Shown: positions 9,293 to 18,119 of the stretch, piece by piece | How positions within the stretch are numbered: the stretch's first letter is position 1 | Layout: each line of letters begins with the position of its first letter | Translations under genes and position numbers: made by a program | Assembly (NCBI GenBank): GCA_003480725.1 | Contig: QUJQ01000002.1 | Location: forward strand, 316,754 to 380,753 | Length of the DNA stretch: 64,000 nucleotides | Source of the DNA: Clostridiaceae bacterium AM27-36LB | GTDB taxonomy: Bacteria > Bacillota > Clostridia > Lachnospirales > Lachnospiraceae | Reading direction: 5' to 3' | The notes under the pieces: generated by a model | What the model saw: the letters and a program-made list of their open reading frames with translations, nothing else | Database searches by the model: none | Told to the model about the DNA's origin: nothing

Positions 9293-10288
9293 TTACATCA
9301 GTTTTTTGCCGCAGTTCGGGCAGAATTTCATGCCTTCTGTCTTGGTTCCACACTCCGGACAGAATTTCCAGCCGCCTGCAGATGCATTCTCAGAAGCAGG
9401 AGCTGACGCCTGAGATGCCTGTGCCTGCTGTCCGTTTCCGAACATGGTCTGGCTCATCTGGCCTGCCATCTGCTGTCCCATCATCATACCCATTGCCATG
9501 CCTGCCATATCAGAAGCTGCACGTCCGCCTCCATTTCCATTTGCCATGGCATCTATCATCGCCATCTGCTGATAACGGCCCATATCGCCAACCACACTCT
9601 GAGATGCCGCCTTGGTCACCATCTTCTGGATCTCTTCTGGGTAAGTAAAGCTTGCAATATTAAAGGTGGTAATGCTGATGCCGATCTTCATCATCTCCAT
9701 ATCCAGGTCTTCCTGAATACCTTTTCCGATATCAAAGGAATTTGCCTGAAGATTGAACATGTCCTTGCCTTCCTTCACGATCCACTTCATCAGAAGCTGA
9801 TCCAGCATGGAAATGACACGTTCCTGCACATCATCCACAGTAAACTGACGTTTGATACCTGCCACTTTATCGATCAGTGCCGCATGGTCACTGATCTTGC
9901 AGCAGAAAGTACCAAATGCCCGGACCGGCATACCTGCTGGAAGTCCCTGTGCCGGAATATTGATAGGGTTCTTGGTTCCCCATTTCACGGTCACTTCTTT
10001 TGTATTGATAAATAATACTTCCGCACGGATTCCACTGTTAAATCCAAATTTAAATCCTTTCAGTGTGGACAGGAACGGAATGATCTCAGATTCAATATCA
10101 AAGCTTCCTTCATCCGTAAAAATTCCTTCTACTTTTCCATTGTATAAGAAAATTGCATCTTGTCCCGGACGGATAATCAGACGGCTTCCTTTCTTGATCT
10201 CCTGGTTACTCCATTTCCAGAACAGAATATCATCCCGATACTCTTCCCACTCTACTACATTTGCAAATTGATTGCCAAATAAACCCAT
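9293..10288 (-). CDS. SPFH-domain protein with C-terminal zinc ribbon (YdjI-like)
   Basis: Residues ~20-220 form an SPFH/virion-core-like domain. A Gly/Met/Gln-rich low-complexity stretch follows, and then a C-terminal zinc ribbon with two CxxC pairs (CPECG and CPNCG) in the last 25 residues. The same combination occurs in B. subtilis YdjI, which works with PspA (YdjF) at the membrane. I start it at 10288 (MGLFGNQF), 9 nt after AGGAGG. The ATG 27 nt further upstream has no site and overlaps the previous gene. It is the third gene of the pspA operon here and probably scaffolds the PspA complex. Confidence 0.85.
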   Translation of the reverse strand: MGLFGNQFANVVEWEEYRDDILFWKWSNQEIKKGSRLIIRPGQDAIFLYNGKVEGIFTDEGSFDIESEIIPFLSTLKGFKFGFNSGIRAEVLFINTKEVTVKWGTKNPINIPAQGLPAGMPVRAFGTFCCKISDHAALIDKVAGIKRQFTVDDVQERVISMLDQLLMKWIVKEGKDMFNLQANSFDIGKGIQEDLDMEMMKIGISITTFNIASFTYPEEIQKMVTKAASQSVVGDMGRYQQMAMIDAMANGNGGGRAASDMAGMAMGMMMGQQMAGQMSQTMFGNGQQAQASQASAPASENASAGGWKFCPECGTKTEGMKFCPNCGKKLM

Positions 10289-10292
10289 GGTG

Positions 10293-11450
10293 TTATACCT
10301 CCTGTATTCCGTCAATATCCACGGTCAATGGTTCATATTCTATGTATTCTTCCTGCGCCGTCTCTGCCACCGGTACTCCTTTCGCACCACACGCAAATGC
10401 GTCTGTTGCCATGAAGAACAGACCGATCAGAATCAGAATTCCTGCGATCACCAGCAGGATCTTCGCCACGCTCTTCGGATATTCGCCCTGTACCCGGCCA
10501 GTCTCTCCATTGATCAGTACATGATACTGCTTGTTTTTATACTGATATGCGGTGGAGTATACCGGAAGCAGTACATATTTATAGGTTTCATCCCTGTAGT
10601 TATCATTCAGTCTCAGGCCTCTGACCTGATCATATCTTCTGAGCACATCCTGTTCTGCCAGTCTGCGAAGCTCCGTTTTCATCTCTTCTTTTGCTTCCCG
10701 ATGTGCATCGGACAGATTCACCGTATAGATCTCTGCACTGTATCCAGACAGGTAATTGGGAGAATATGCCGGTATATCCTTTGTATGAAAGGGTTCAATC
10801 TGCCGGAGCAGATAAGTGTCCAGCTTGTTGGAAGCACGCACCAGCACATCGTCAAAGAAATTCGACACATTTCCACTGGTCGGATACCAGGTCACCTCGG
10901 TTCTGGTATGCCGTTCTCCCTTGGAATCGCGATACTCGACGATCCTGTTTCTTCCTCCTTCTGCATGATAGACCGCATCCGCCTTCGCATCAAAAGTCCA
11001 GTACGGGATGTAGATTCCCTGTAGTTTATCCTGCTGATAAAGATGCTTTAGTTCATTGGGAGCGAAAAATCTGCCCTTGATCCATTTATGAAAAACTTCT
11101 CCCACTTTTTTCTTATCGATCTGGAACGGAACTACCCCGTCCGGCACGATTACATCTGTCTGCTTTTCTGCCAGCACAAATGCAGTTCCACAGTACGGGC
11201 AGTCTTTGGCAGTACTGTTAGGTTCCACTTCCACCATTGCTCCACAGGATGGACATTGCATCGTTGTAGATTTTTTATCCTGTACACGCACCATCTGTCT
11301 GGCTTCTGCCGTCAGCTTATGTTCTCTGACTGCTGACCGGTTGGCATTGATCTTCTGCTCTTCTCCACAGTGCGGACATTTCAATGACTGGGTCGCTGCA
11401 TCAAATTCCATGATGCCGCCACAATTTTTACAGTAAAATATCTCACTCAA
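10293..11450 (-). CDS. Double zinc-ribbon membrane protein (YdjG-like), TTG start
   Basis: N-terminal zinc ribbons (CKNCG..CPHCG, then CPSCG..CPYCG, within the first 75 residues) precede a ~200-residue soluble domain. One membrane helix near the C-terminus is followed by a short acidic tail. The layout matches B. subtilis YdjG, a membrane anchor for PspA. The start is a TTG at 11450, 7 nt after AGGAGG, and gives the residues SEIFYCKNC. A frame extension to 11516 would begin inside the terminator-like hairpin and has no ribosome site. It ends 4 bp before the SPFH gene. Confidence 0.82.
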   Translation of the reverse strand: MSEIFYCKNCGGIMEFDAATQSLKCPHCGEEQKINANRSAVREHKLTAEARQMVRVQDKKSTTMQCPSCGAMVEVEPNSTAKDCPYCGTAFVLAEKQTDVIVPDGVVPFQIDKKKVGEVFHKWIKGRFFAPNELKHLYQQDKLQGIYIPYWTFDAKADAVYHAEGGRNRIVEYRDSKGERHTRTEVTWYPTSGNVSNFFDDVLVRASNKLDTYLLRQIEPFHTKDIPAYSPNYLSGYSAEIYTVNLSDAHREAKEEMKTELRRLAEQDVLRRYDQVRGLRLNDNYRDETYKYVLLPVYSTAYQYKNKQYHVLINGETGRVQGEYPKSVAKILLVIAGILILIGLFFMATDAFACGAKGVPVAETAQEEYIEYEPLTVDIDGIQEV

Positions 11451-11480
11451 AACAGTTCCTCCTAGGTATCCTGTATATAC

Positions 11481-11515
11481 AAAATGCCGCAAAGAATATG
11501 AGATCCTTTGCGGCA
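11481..11515 (-). terminator. Hairpin between pspA and the zinc-ribbon gene
   Basis: A perfect 10-bp stem (11485-11494 with 11506-11515, TGCCGCAAAG/CTTTGCGGCA) is followed by a short T-run. As it sits inside the operon, it probably acts as a partial terminator or mRNA 3' stabiliser that raises pspA over the downstream genes. Confidence 0.75.
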
Positions 11516-11527
11516 CTTATTTCTATA

Positions 11528-12208
11528 TTACTTACCAAGTTTCGCTTTTAATGCTGCAAGCTCATCATCTACACCCGTGTTGGAAGAATCCTCATCATAT
11601 TTTGCCGCCAGATCAGCCACATCATCTTTGGTTGTGTTCAGTTCAGACATCGCATTTGCCTCGTCCAGCATACGGTTTGCTTTTTCTTCCATGCGGTCGA
11701 ATGCAGAAAGATTGTTGGAAACACCTGCAACAGAAGAACCAACTTTGTTCAGTCTCTCCTGGGTCTTTGCCACTGCAACCTTCGCACGGATTGCATCTCT
11801 TCTTGACTGCAGCTCTCCCATATCGGATACCAGCTTGTCATGCATCTCTTTCATCTTCACTGCATTGCCATGAGCCAGGTCATAGGCCTGCTGCAGAGCT
11901 GTCTGCTTGGATACAAGCTGCTGTTTTTTCTCAAGAAACTGACGGGCATCATTATCGTTGCCTGCTACAATTGCTTTTTCTGCATAGCGCTGCATCTTTT
12001 CAATATCAGCATTACACTCATCCAGTTCCCGCTTGCATTTCGTTTCTTCTGCCATCACAGAAGCTGTCTCTGCTTTTACTTTTCCAAGATCACTCTCCAG
12101 ATTGCGAAGATACTGATCGATCATCTTCTCCGGATCCTCTGCCTTATCAAGAAGTGCATTCAGGTTTGCTGACATAATATCACTAAATCTCTTAATAATT
12201 CCCGCCAT
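11528..12208 (-). CDS. pspA: PspA/IM30 family envelope-stress protein
   Basis: Phage-shock-protein A homologue: a membrane-binding, oligomer-forming helical protein that protects membrane integrity. The start MAGIIKRFSDIMSANLNALL is the amphipathic membrane-binding helix. Residues ~25-190 are long coiled coil rich in Ala, Glu and Lys, and 226 residues is the usual size. It heads a five-gene unit (pspA, zinc-ribbon protein, SPFH protein, membrane protein, methyltransferase). The promoter contains a Spo0A-box-like sequence, so sporulation-phase control is possible. Confidence 0.94.
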   Translation of the reverse strand: MAGIIKRFSDIMSANLNALLDKAEDPEKMIDQYLRNLESDLGKVKAETASVMAEETKCKRELDECNADIEKMQRYAEKAIVAGNDNDARQFLEKKQQLVSKQTALQQAYDLAHGNAVKMKEMHDKLVSDMGELQSRRDAIRAKVAVAKTQERLNKVGSSVAGVSNNLSAFDRMEEKANRMLDEANAMSELNTTKDDVADLAAKYDEDSSNTGVDDELAALKAKLGK

Positions 12209-12253
12209 CTGCTGGTCCTCCTTCTTGGGTACATTTCCGCACCACTTGTAACC

Positions 12254-12282
12254 ATTATAATATATTCGACAAATATTGTCAC
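12254..12282 (-). promoter_or_regulatory. pspA promoter with embedded Spo0A-box-like site
   Basis: GTGACA (12277-12282) and TATAAT (12254-12259) on the minus strand are spaced 17 bp. The spacer holds ATTTGTCGAA (12265-12274), matching the Bacillus 0A box TTTTGTCRAA at 9 of 10 positions. Binding there would be expected to repress. Confidence 0.6.
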
Positions 12283-12301
12283 GAAAATTATATTTTTTTC
12301 A

Positions 12302-13315
12302 TTACTTTTTCCATGGAAGTTCCGGATGTTCGATCTTCTTGTCCCGAAGCATCAGATCTGCCATAGCTTCTCTTGCAGTTTTATTCTCAAAGAGCACTTT
12401 ATTGACTTCATTCACAATCGGCATATCGATACCGTATTTTTCAGCCAGGATCTTGGCTGCCTTGGCTGAGTAGACGCCTTCCACCACCATCTGCACTTCA
12501 TCCATGGCCTCCTGCATAGTTCTGCCCTGACCAATGAGATAGCCGGCTTTCCGATTCCGGCTGTGGCGGGATGCACAGGTCACGATCAGATCTCCAATAC
12601 CTGTGAGACCGTTGAAGGTCTCAATGTGACCACCCATAGCCACACCCAGTCGACTCATCTCTGCAATTCCTCTGGTGATCAATGCTGCCTTCGTATTGTC
12701 TCCGCAGCCAAGACCATCTGCCACGCCTGCTGCCAGCGCAATGACGTTTTTCAGTGCTCCCCCCAGCTCAATGCCCAGCATGTCCGGACTGGTATACACA
12801 CGGAAAGATTCACTCATGAACAGATTCTGAATATATTCTGCGGTCTCTCTGTCTGCTGCACCTGCCACTACCGTAGTCGGAATATCTCTTCCTACTTCCT
12901 CCGCATGACTGGGGCCTGACAGCACGGTTGCATTTACCCGCGGAAGTACCTGGCAGATAATATCTGTCTGGATCATCAATGTGGACTCTTCAATTCCTTT
13001 CGCCACACTGACAATGATCTGTCCATCTGTCACAAAAGGCTTCATCTGCCCGGCTGTGCTTCTGGTATATACCGATGGAACTGCCAGCACGCACAGATCT
13101 TTTCCAACGATCGCCTGCTCCAGACTGGATGTATACTGAATCTCTTCCGGCAAGATCACCCCCGGAAGCTTTGAACGGTTCTCATGCTGTTCCCGCAGTT
13201 CCCGGACGCCTTCTTCCCGATGAGACCACACGGTCACATCATGACCATTTTTGCAAAGACGTCTTGCAAGAGCTAATCCCCAGCTGCCGGCTCCGATCAC
13301 ACTGACATTTGCCAT
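12302..13315 (-). CDS. gpsA: Glycerol-3-phosphate dehydrogenase [NAD(P)+]
   Basis: Makes sn-glycerol-3-phosphate from dihydroxyacetone phosphate for phospholipid synthesis. The N-terminal Rossmann motif is VIGAGSWGLALA (residues 5-16). The helical C-terminal domain carries the catalytic-Lys region GGALKNVIALAAGVADGLG near 185 and NTKAALITRG just after. Length is normal at 337. It is followed upstream in transcription by plsY, which uses its product, an operon logic common in Firmicutes. Confidence 0.97.
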   Translation of the reverse strand: MANVSVIGAGSWGLALARRLCKNGHDVTVWSHREEGVRELREQHENRSKLPGVILPEEIQYTSSLEQAIVGKDLCVLAVPSVYTRSTAGQMKPFVTDGQIIVSVAKGIEESTLMIQTDIICQVLPRVNATVLSGPSHAEEVGRDIPTTVVAGAADRETAEYIQNLFMSESFRVYTSPDMLGIELGGALKNVIALAAGVADGLGCGDNTKAALITRGIAEMSRLGVAMGGHIETFNGLTGIGDLIVTCASRHSRNRKAGYLIGQGRTMQEAMDEVQMVVEGVYSAKAAKILAEKYGIDMPIVNEVNKVLFENKTAREAMADLMLRDKKIEHPELPWKK

Positions 13316-13336
13316 CTTCCGTTCCTCCCCAATAGC

Positions 13337-13981
13337 TTATTTTTCCGCTTTTTTCTCAAAAATCCTGCTCTCTGTGCCACTCATAAGACGTCTGATATTG
13401 GCTCTGTGACGATAGATCGCCATCAAAGACAAAGCGGCGCAGACTGCATAAAATTCATACAGATGTGGCTGGCTCATGCCATAATATCCCATCTGTCCTA
13501 ATACAGCCAGATCAATCACCAGCTCGATCACCACTATAATGGATCCAAGCGATACAAATCTTGTAATCCCTACTATCAACAGAAATGTAGCTGCTTCCAG
13601 CAAAGTTACGATTGGTCCTAAGGTCACCACCATACCAGCTGTACATGCGATTCCTTTTCCACCGCGGAAACCAAGCTGAACCGGAAAATTATGTCCCAGG
13701 ATCGTGCCTGCGGCTGCATACATCCCCAGCAGTGGCAACATATCCGGATATTTGTTTCCGAAGATCAGGCGTACTGCGAGTACAGCCAGGACAGTCTTGG
13801 CCACATCTCCAAGAAATACAATCAGTCCGGCCTTTTTACCAAGCACACGCAAGGTATTGGTCGCTCCTGCATTGCCGCTTCCGCACTGACGGATATCGAT
13901 CCCATGCATCTTTCCATAAATATAAGCCGTCTGAAAGATTCCAAACACATATCCAATGGCAAGACAAACCAAGCGTTCCAT
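13337..13981 (-). CDS. plsY: Acyl-phosphate:glycerol-3-phosphate acyltransferase
   Basis: Integral membrane enzyme that puts the first acyl chain on glycerol-3-phosphate. Family motifs are visible: SGNAGATNTLRVLGKKAG (residues ~36-53), GHNFPVQLGFRGGKGIA (~95-112) and a third after the fourth helix. Five hydrophobic segments and a basic tail give 214 residues. Its ATG overlaps the der stop codon by one base, and gpsA follows 21 bp later. Confidence 0.96.
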   Translation of the reverse strand: MERLVCLAIGYVFGIFQTAYIYGKMHGIDIRQCGSGNAGATNTLRVLGKKAGLIVFLGDVAKTVLAVLAVRLIFGNKYPDMLPLLGMYAAAGTILGHNFPVQLGFRGGKGIACTAGMVVTLGPIVTLLEAATFLLIVGITRFVSLGSIIVVIELVIDLAVLGQMGYYGMSQPHLYEFYAVCAALSLMAIYRHRANIRRLMSGTESRIFEKKAEK

Positions 13982-15306
13982 TATTCCTTTTCCTTCCTCT
14001 CTCTGACAATGAATTTCAGCGAAGTTCCCTTGAATCCGAAAGATTCGCGGATCTTATTCTCCAGATATCTTACATAAGAGAAATGCATCAGTTCCTTATC
14101 ATTTACAAAGATAACAAATGTAGGCGGCTTTACAGACACCTGTGTTACATAATAGATCTTCAGTCTCTTACCTTTATCTGAAGGCGGCTGCTGCATGGCT
14201 ACCGCTTCCGTTACGATCTCGTTAAGAACACCCGTCTGTACACGCAGGGTCTGATTCTCGATGACCATATCAATTGTCTCGAACAATCTGGACAGACGCT
14301 GTCCGGTCTGTGCAGAAATAAACAGGATCTCCGCATATGGCATGAAGGACAGGATCTCTCTTACTTTTCTGGAGAACTCATAGATCGTCTTATCATTCTT
14401 CTCGATGGCGTCCCACTTGTTGACAGCTACAATGATACCTTTTCCTCTGTCATGGGCGATTCCCGCAATCTTGGCATCCTGTTCTGTCACGCCTTCGGTT
14501 GCATCGATTACAACAACGACCACATCTGCACGTTCCACAGCCGTTACTGTACGGATAATACTGTAACGCTCCAGTTCCTCTTTGATCTTATTCTTCCGGC
14601 GCAGTCCTGCCGTATCAATAAATACATATTCTTTTCCATTCCATTTAATGTCTGTGTCAATGGCATCTCTGGTGGTACCTGCAATATTGGATACGATCAC
14701 GCGGTTCTCACCCACCAGCTTATTGATAATGGAAGATTTTCCCACATTCGGTTTTCCAACGATAGCAATCTTCGGACGGTCATCCTCTTCCGCCTCGCTG
14801 TCTGTCTCAGGAAAATGCTTCACTACTTCATCCAGCATGTCGCCAATGCCCAGACGGGAAGATGCAGACACCGGAACCGGATCACCAATTCCCAGATTAT
14901 AGAACTCATACACATCTGCCATGAATTTCTGAAAGCTGTCCACTTTGTTGACTACCAGGATCACCGGCTTGTGGGAACGGCGCAGCATATCTGCCACCTT
15001 GGAATCTGCATCCTGCAGTCCCTGACGCACATCCACCAGGAAAATGATCACATCTGCGGTATCGATAGCAATCTGTGCCTGCTCTCTCATCTGAGCCAGA
15101 ATAATATCATTGCTGTCCGGCTCAATACCGCCTGTATCGATCAATGTAAAATCATGATTGAGCCAGGTGACATCTGCATAGATTCTGTCCCTGGTCACAC
15201 CCGGCGTATCTTTTACAATGGAGATATTCTCTCCCGCCAGGGAATTAAACAGTGTGGATTTGCCCACATTCGGACGTCCCACAATTGCTACTACTGGTCT
15301 GCTCAT
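13981..15306 (-). CDS. der: Ribosome biogenesis GTPase Der (EngA)
   Basis: Double-GTPase needed for 50S ribosome assembly. Two G domains in tandem are visible: P-loops [11 protein letters not shown] (residues 9-19) and [11 protein letters not shown] (~183-193), with DTGG and DTAG switch motifs and two NKVD/NKWD specificity motifs. A C-terminal KH-like domain ends in a basic tail. 441 residues is standard. It sits 18 bp after the DUF512 gene and is coupled to plsY. Confidence 0.98.
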   Translation of the reverse strand: MSRPVVAIVGRPNVGKSTLFNSLAGENISIVKDTPGVTRDRIYADVTWLNHDFTLIDTGGIEPDSNDIILAQMREQAQIAIDTADVIIFLVDVRQGLQDADSKVADMLRRSHKPVILVVNKVDSFQKFMADVYEFYNLGIGDPVPVSASSRLGIGDMLDEVVKHFPETDSEAEEDDRPKIAIVGKPNVGKSSIINKLVGENRVIVSNIAGTTRDAIDTDIKWNGKEYVFIDTAGLRRKNKIKEELERYSIIRTVTAVERADVVVVVIDATEGVTEQDAKIAGIAHDRGKGIIVAVNKWDAIEKNDKTIYEFSRKVREILSFMPYAEILFISAQTGQRLSRLFETIDMVIENQTLRVQTGVLNEIVTEAVAMQQPPSDKGKRLKIYYVTQVSVKPPTFVIFVNDKELMHFSYVRYLENKIRESFGFKGTSLKFIVRERKEKE

Positions 15307-15324
15307 ATTTTAAACCTCTTTCTC

Positions 15325-16629
15325 TTAATCCTCGATCAAACTGCTGACAAAATCAGCACCGCTTGATTCTACTATGGAAACTTTGATTTGTAAAGCATTT
15401 TGCACATCATCCACAGTTACATCATCCAGAAATACCGGTTCCCCGCTCTTCAGCATATGATTGGTGAGCAACAGCCGGTCTCCCAGATCTTTTCCCTTTA
15501 ACTGACTGATCAGATCCGTTCCGGTGATCAGTCCTGCCACCGTGATCTTTCCGCCAAAGAATTCATTTTTTATTGCGAGAACCTGAATATCCACATTGGG
15601 GTATTTTTTTTGTACCGCATCCACATGCTTCCGCAGAAATGGTGCTGCCAGTTCTCCTGTGGCAATGGTGCGATGGATCTTCCGGTCATCTCCAGTCATA
15701 CCAGCGAGGGTCTGTGCCACTTCTTCTTCCAGAAGTCTCACCATTCCCACTCCGTTTTCCAGCTGTAAATATCCATCGTAGGTCTTCTCCTCCGGAATCG
15801 GTCGCTCTGCCAGAATATACCACTCATCACCCGCATGGATAAAATGATTGCCCCACTCCTTGTAAAGCTTTTCCTGCCAGCCATGGATCAGATCCAGCAC
15901 TTCACAGGCGTCTTCTTTTGTAAATGGTTCCAGTGGGTACAGACCGTCACGATAGCGGGTCAGTCCAACCGGCACCACGGATACACTCTCAAGCTGCGGC
16001 ATGTAGGCAGTCAGTTCCCGGATGGAGCGTTCCAGTTCCGCTCCGTCATTGACTCCACGGCACAGAACGATCTGGCCATTCATGATAATACCTGCGTCCT
16101 TGAGTCTCTTCACCTTGTCAAAAATCTCTCCTGCAAACCGATTGTGCAGCATCTTGCAGCGCAGCTTCGGATTCATAGTCTGGAATGAAATGTTGATCGG
16201 TGACAATTTGTACTGAATGATCCTGTCAATATCATGTTCACTCATATTGGTCAGTGTCAGATAATTTCCCTGTAAGAACGAAAGCCTGGAATCATCGTCC
16301 TTAAAATACAGAGTCGAACGCATCCCCTTAGGAAGCTGGTCGATAAAGCAGAAAATGCATTTGTTACGACAGCTTCTGTAATCATCCATCAGTCCATTTT
16401 CAAATTCAATTCCAAGATCATCTTCATATTCTTTTTCAATTTCCAGTTCCCACTCTTCTCCATTTGCCTTACGGATCAGAACCAGAATCTCTTCTTCATT
16501 CATCAGATACCGGTAGTCAAAGACATCCTCCGGTGATTTTCCATTTACCTCCAGGAGTCTGTCTCCCGGCTCTATTCCCATCTCCTGCGCAATGCTTCCC
16601 GGCGCAACAGAGCTTATAATATGTTCCAT
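15325..16629 (-). CDS. PDZ/radical-SAM DUF512 family protein
   Basis: Conserved clostridial protein with an N-terminal PDZ-like domain (residues ~1-65) and a radical-SAM-type cysteine motif CxxxCxxC (CRNKCIFCF, ~residue 86), then a DUF512 domain. Its biochemical role is not established; the usual neighbour der suggests a link to ribosome or translation functions, which is inference. I start it at 16629 (MEHIISS) because GGAAGG lies 7 nt upstream. The ATG 24 nt further up has its ribosome site too close. It is divergent from prs. Confidence 0.88.
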   Translation of the reverse strand: MEHIISSVAPGSIAQEMGIEPGDRLLEVNGKSPEDVFDYRYLMNEEEILVLIRKANGEEWELEIEKEYEDDLGIEFENGLMDDYRSCRNKCIFCFIDQLPKGMRSTLYFKDDDSRLSFLQGNYLTLTNMSEHDIDRIIQYKLSPINISFQTMNPKLRCKMLHNRFAGEIFDKVKRLKDAGIIMNGQIVLCRGVNDGAELERSIRELTAYMPQLESVSVVPVGLTRYRDGLYPLEPFTKEDACEVLDLIHGWQEKLYKEWGNHFIHAGDEWYILAERPIPEEKTYDGYLQLENGVGMVRLLEEEVAQTLAGMTGDDRKIHRTIATGELAAPFLRKHVDAVQKKYPNVDIQVLAIKNEFFGGKITVAGLITGTDLISQLKGKDLGDRLLLTNHMLKSGEPVFLDDVTVDDVQNALQIKVSIVESSGADFVSSLIED

Positions 16630-16658
16630 ATCTAACCTTCCTATCTTTTTCATTCCTT

Positions 16659-16687
16659 ACTATACTAAATTTACCACAAAAATGCAA
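16659..16687 (-). promoter_or_regulatory. Promoter of the DUF512-der-plsY-gpsA operon
   Basis: TTGCAT (16682-16687) and TATAGT (16659-16664) on the minus strand at 17 bp, divergent from the prs promoter. Confidence 0.7.
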
Positions 16688-16692
16688 CGATA

Positions 16693-16724
16693 CCCGTCAA
16701 TTTCCGTAGATACCGGTTGACGGG
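16693..16724. promoter_or_regulatory. Inverted repeat between two divergent promoters
   Basis: Perfect 8-bp arms CCCGTCAA (16693-16700) and TTGACGGG (16717-16724) with a 16-bp centre. The right arm contains the prs -35, and the left arm ends 6 bp from the opposing -35. It has the geometry of an operator; the regulator is unknown. Confidence 0.5.
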
Positions 16725-16746
16725 CACTGACGCAAAATGTTATAAA
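16717..16746 (+). promoter_or_regulatory. Promoter of prs
   Basis: TTGACG (16717-16722) and TATAAA (16741-16746) at 18 bp on the plus strand. The GTG start lies 34 nt on. Confidence 0.65.
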
Positions 16747-16779
16747 TAAAGAAGCAAGTATACACAGGAGGCTATACCC

Positions 16780-17961
16780 GTGAATTTTTCATATGAAAGC
16801 ATTTTACCGATCGCTCCATTAAAAATTGCTGCTTTGGAGGGCTGTCGGGAACTGGCTGAAACAATGGACAAATATCTGGTAGAATTTCGACAGAAAAGTA
16901 ACCAGGAGTTTCAGGATCAACCTAATTTCCATGGATATCATGAAGATACCTACTTGATCAAAACTGCCTGCCCCCGGTTCGGTACCGGAGAAGCCAAAGG
17001 CATTATCTATGAATCTATCCGCGGTGCGGATCTGTTTATCCTGGCAGATGTGACTAACCATAGTCTCACCTATAAAATCGCAGGTCAGGAAAATCACATG
17101 TCACCGGACGACCACTATCAGAATCTGAAGCGCATCATCTCCGCTGCCAACGGAAAGGCACGCCGGATCAATGTGATCATGCCATTCCTGTACGAAAGCC
17201 GTCAGCACAAAAGAAGTCAGCGAGAATCTCTGGACTGTGCATTTGCCCTTCAAGAGCTGATCGATATGGGTGTTTCTAACATCATCACCTTCGATGCTCA
17301 TGATCCGCGCGTTTGTAATGCCATCCCGCTCTACGGATTTGACAGCTTTAATCCGCCTTATCAGTTTATCAAAGGCCTGTTCCGTTCAGTGCCGGATCTG
17401 AAGATTGACAAAGATCATCTGATGGTCATCAGCCCTGATGAAGGAGCTATGAGTCGTGCCGTATATTTTGCCGGTGTACTGGGTGTGGAAATGGGTATGT
17501 TCTACAAGCGCCGGGATTATTCTGTTGTAGTTGGTGGCAAGAACCCGATCGTTGCTCACGAATTTCTTGGAGATGATCTGCACGGAAAAGATGCTATCAT
17601 CATTGATGATATGATCTCCTCCGGCGAAAGCATGCTGGATGTGGCACGTCAGATCAAGGAACGCGGCGCCAAACGTGTCTTCGTATGTGTAACCTTCGGT
17701 CTGTTCACCGATGGCTTGAAGAAATTTGATGAGTATTATGAAAAAGGCTATATTGATAAAGTGGTGACCACCAATCTGAATTACCGGACACCGGAGCTTC
17801 TGTCCAGACCCTATTATGTGGAAGCAACCATGACCAAGTTTCTGGCTGCCATCATCGACTGTATCAACCACGATGTATCCACCGAGCACGTCAATGATCC
17901 GACAGAGCGCATCCATACGCTGTTGGAAAAATACGAAAATCTTGAAAACAAAGAAAAATAA
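16780..17961 (+). CDS. prs: Ribose-phosphate pyrophosphokinase, long clostridial form
   Basis: Makes PRPP from ribose-5-phosphate and ATP for nucleotide, His, Trp and NAD synthesis. Paired phosphoribosyltransferase folds are visible, with DAHDPR near residue 165 and the PRPP-binding loop IIIDDMISSGES near 270. At 393 residues it is ~75 longer than the usual ~315, mainly from an N-terminal extension; this variant is common in Lachnospiraceae. The start is GTG with AGGAGG 8 nt upstream. It is one of only three plus-strand protein genes in the window and is divergent from the DUF512 operon. Confidence 0.93.
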   Translation: MNFSYESILPIAPLKIAALEGCRELAETMDKYLVEFRQKSNQEFQDQPNFHGYHEDTYLIKTACPRFGTGEAKGIIYESIRGADLFILADVTNHSLTYKIAGQENHMSPDDHYQNLKRIISAANGKARRINVIMPFLYESRQHKRSQRESLDCAFALQELIDMGVSNIITFDAHDPRVCNAIPLYGFDSFNPPYQFIKGLFRSVPDLKIDKDHLMVISPDEGAMSRAVYFAGVLGVEMGMFYKRRDYSVVVGGKNPIVAHEFLGDDLHGKDAIIIDDMISSGESMLDVARQIKERGAKRVFVCVTFGLFTDGLKKFDEYYEKGYIDKVVTTNLNYRTPELLSRPYYVEATMTKFLAAIIDCINHDVSTEHVNDPTERIHTLLEKYENLENKEK

Positions 17962-17991
17962 AGAGGTGTGCCAACAGCGCACCTCAAGCAA

Positions 17992-18032
17992 AAACCTCTG
18001 TAGCTGGCATCTGCCAGTCACAGAGGTTTTTT
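17992..18032. terminator. Bidirectional terminator between prs and nagB
   Basis: A long stem (ACCTCTGT..ACAGAGGT with an inner CTGGCA/TGCCAG) has a T-run on the plus side and an A-run on the other, serving both convergent genes. A second hairpin, GAGGTG/CACCTC at 17963-17985, precedes it on the prs side. Confidence 0.9.
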
Positions 18033-18119
18033 GTATATACAAAACATTTACAGCCAGTTCTTTACAGCATCTTTCCCTTCAGGATCACCTGCTTTGTACT
18101 CTTTTAAACGGCCTCCTGC

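Noticed and set aside
10293..11516. Longer N-terminus for the zinc-ribbon protein
   Set aside because: The extra 22 codons lie on the pspA hairpin and precede the AGGAGG site that serves the TTG at 11450.
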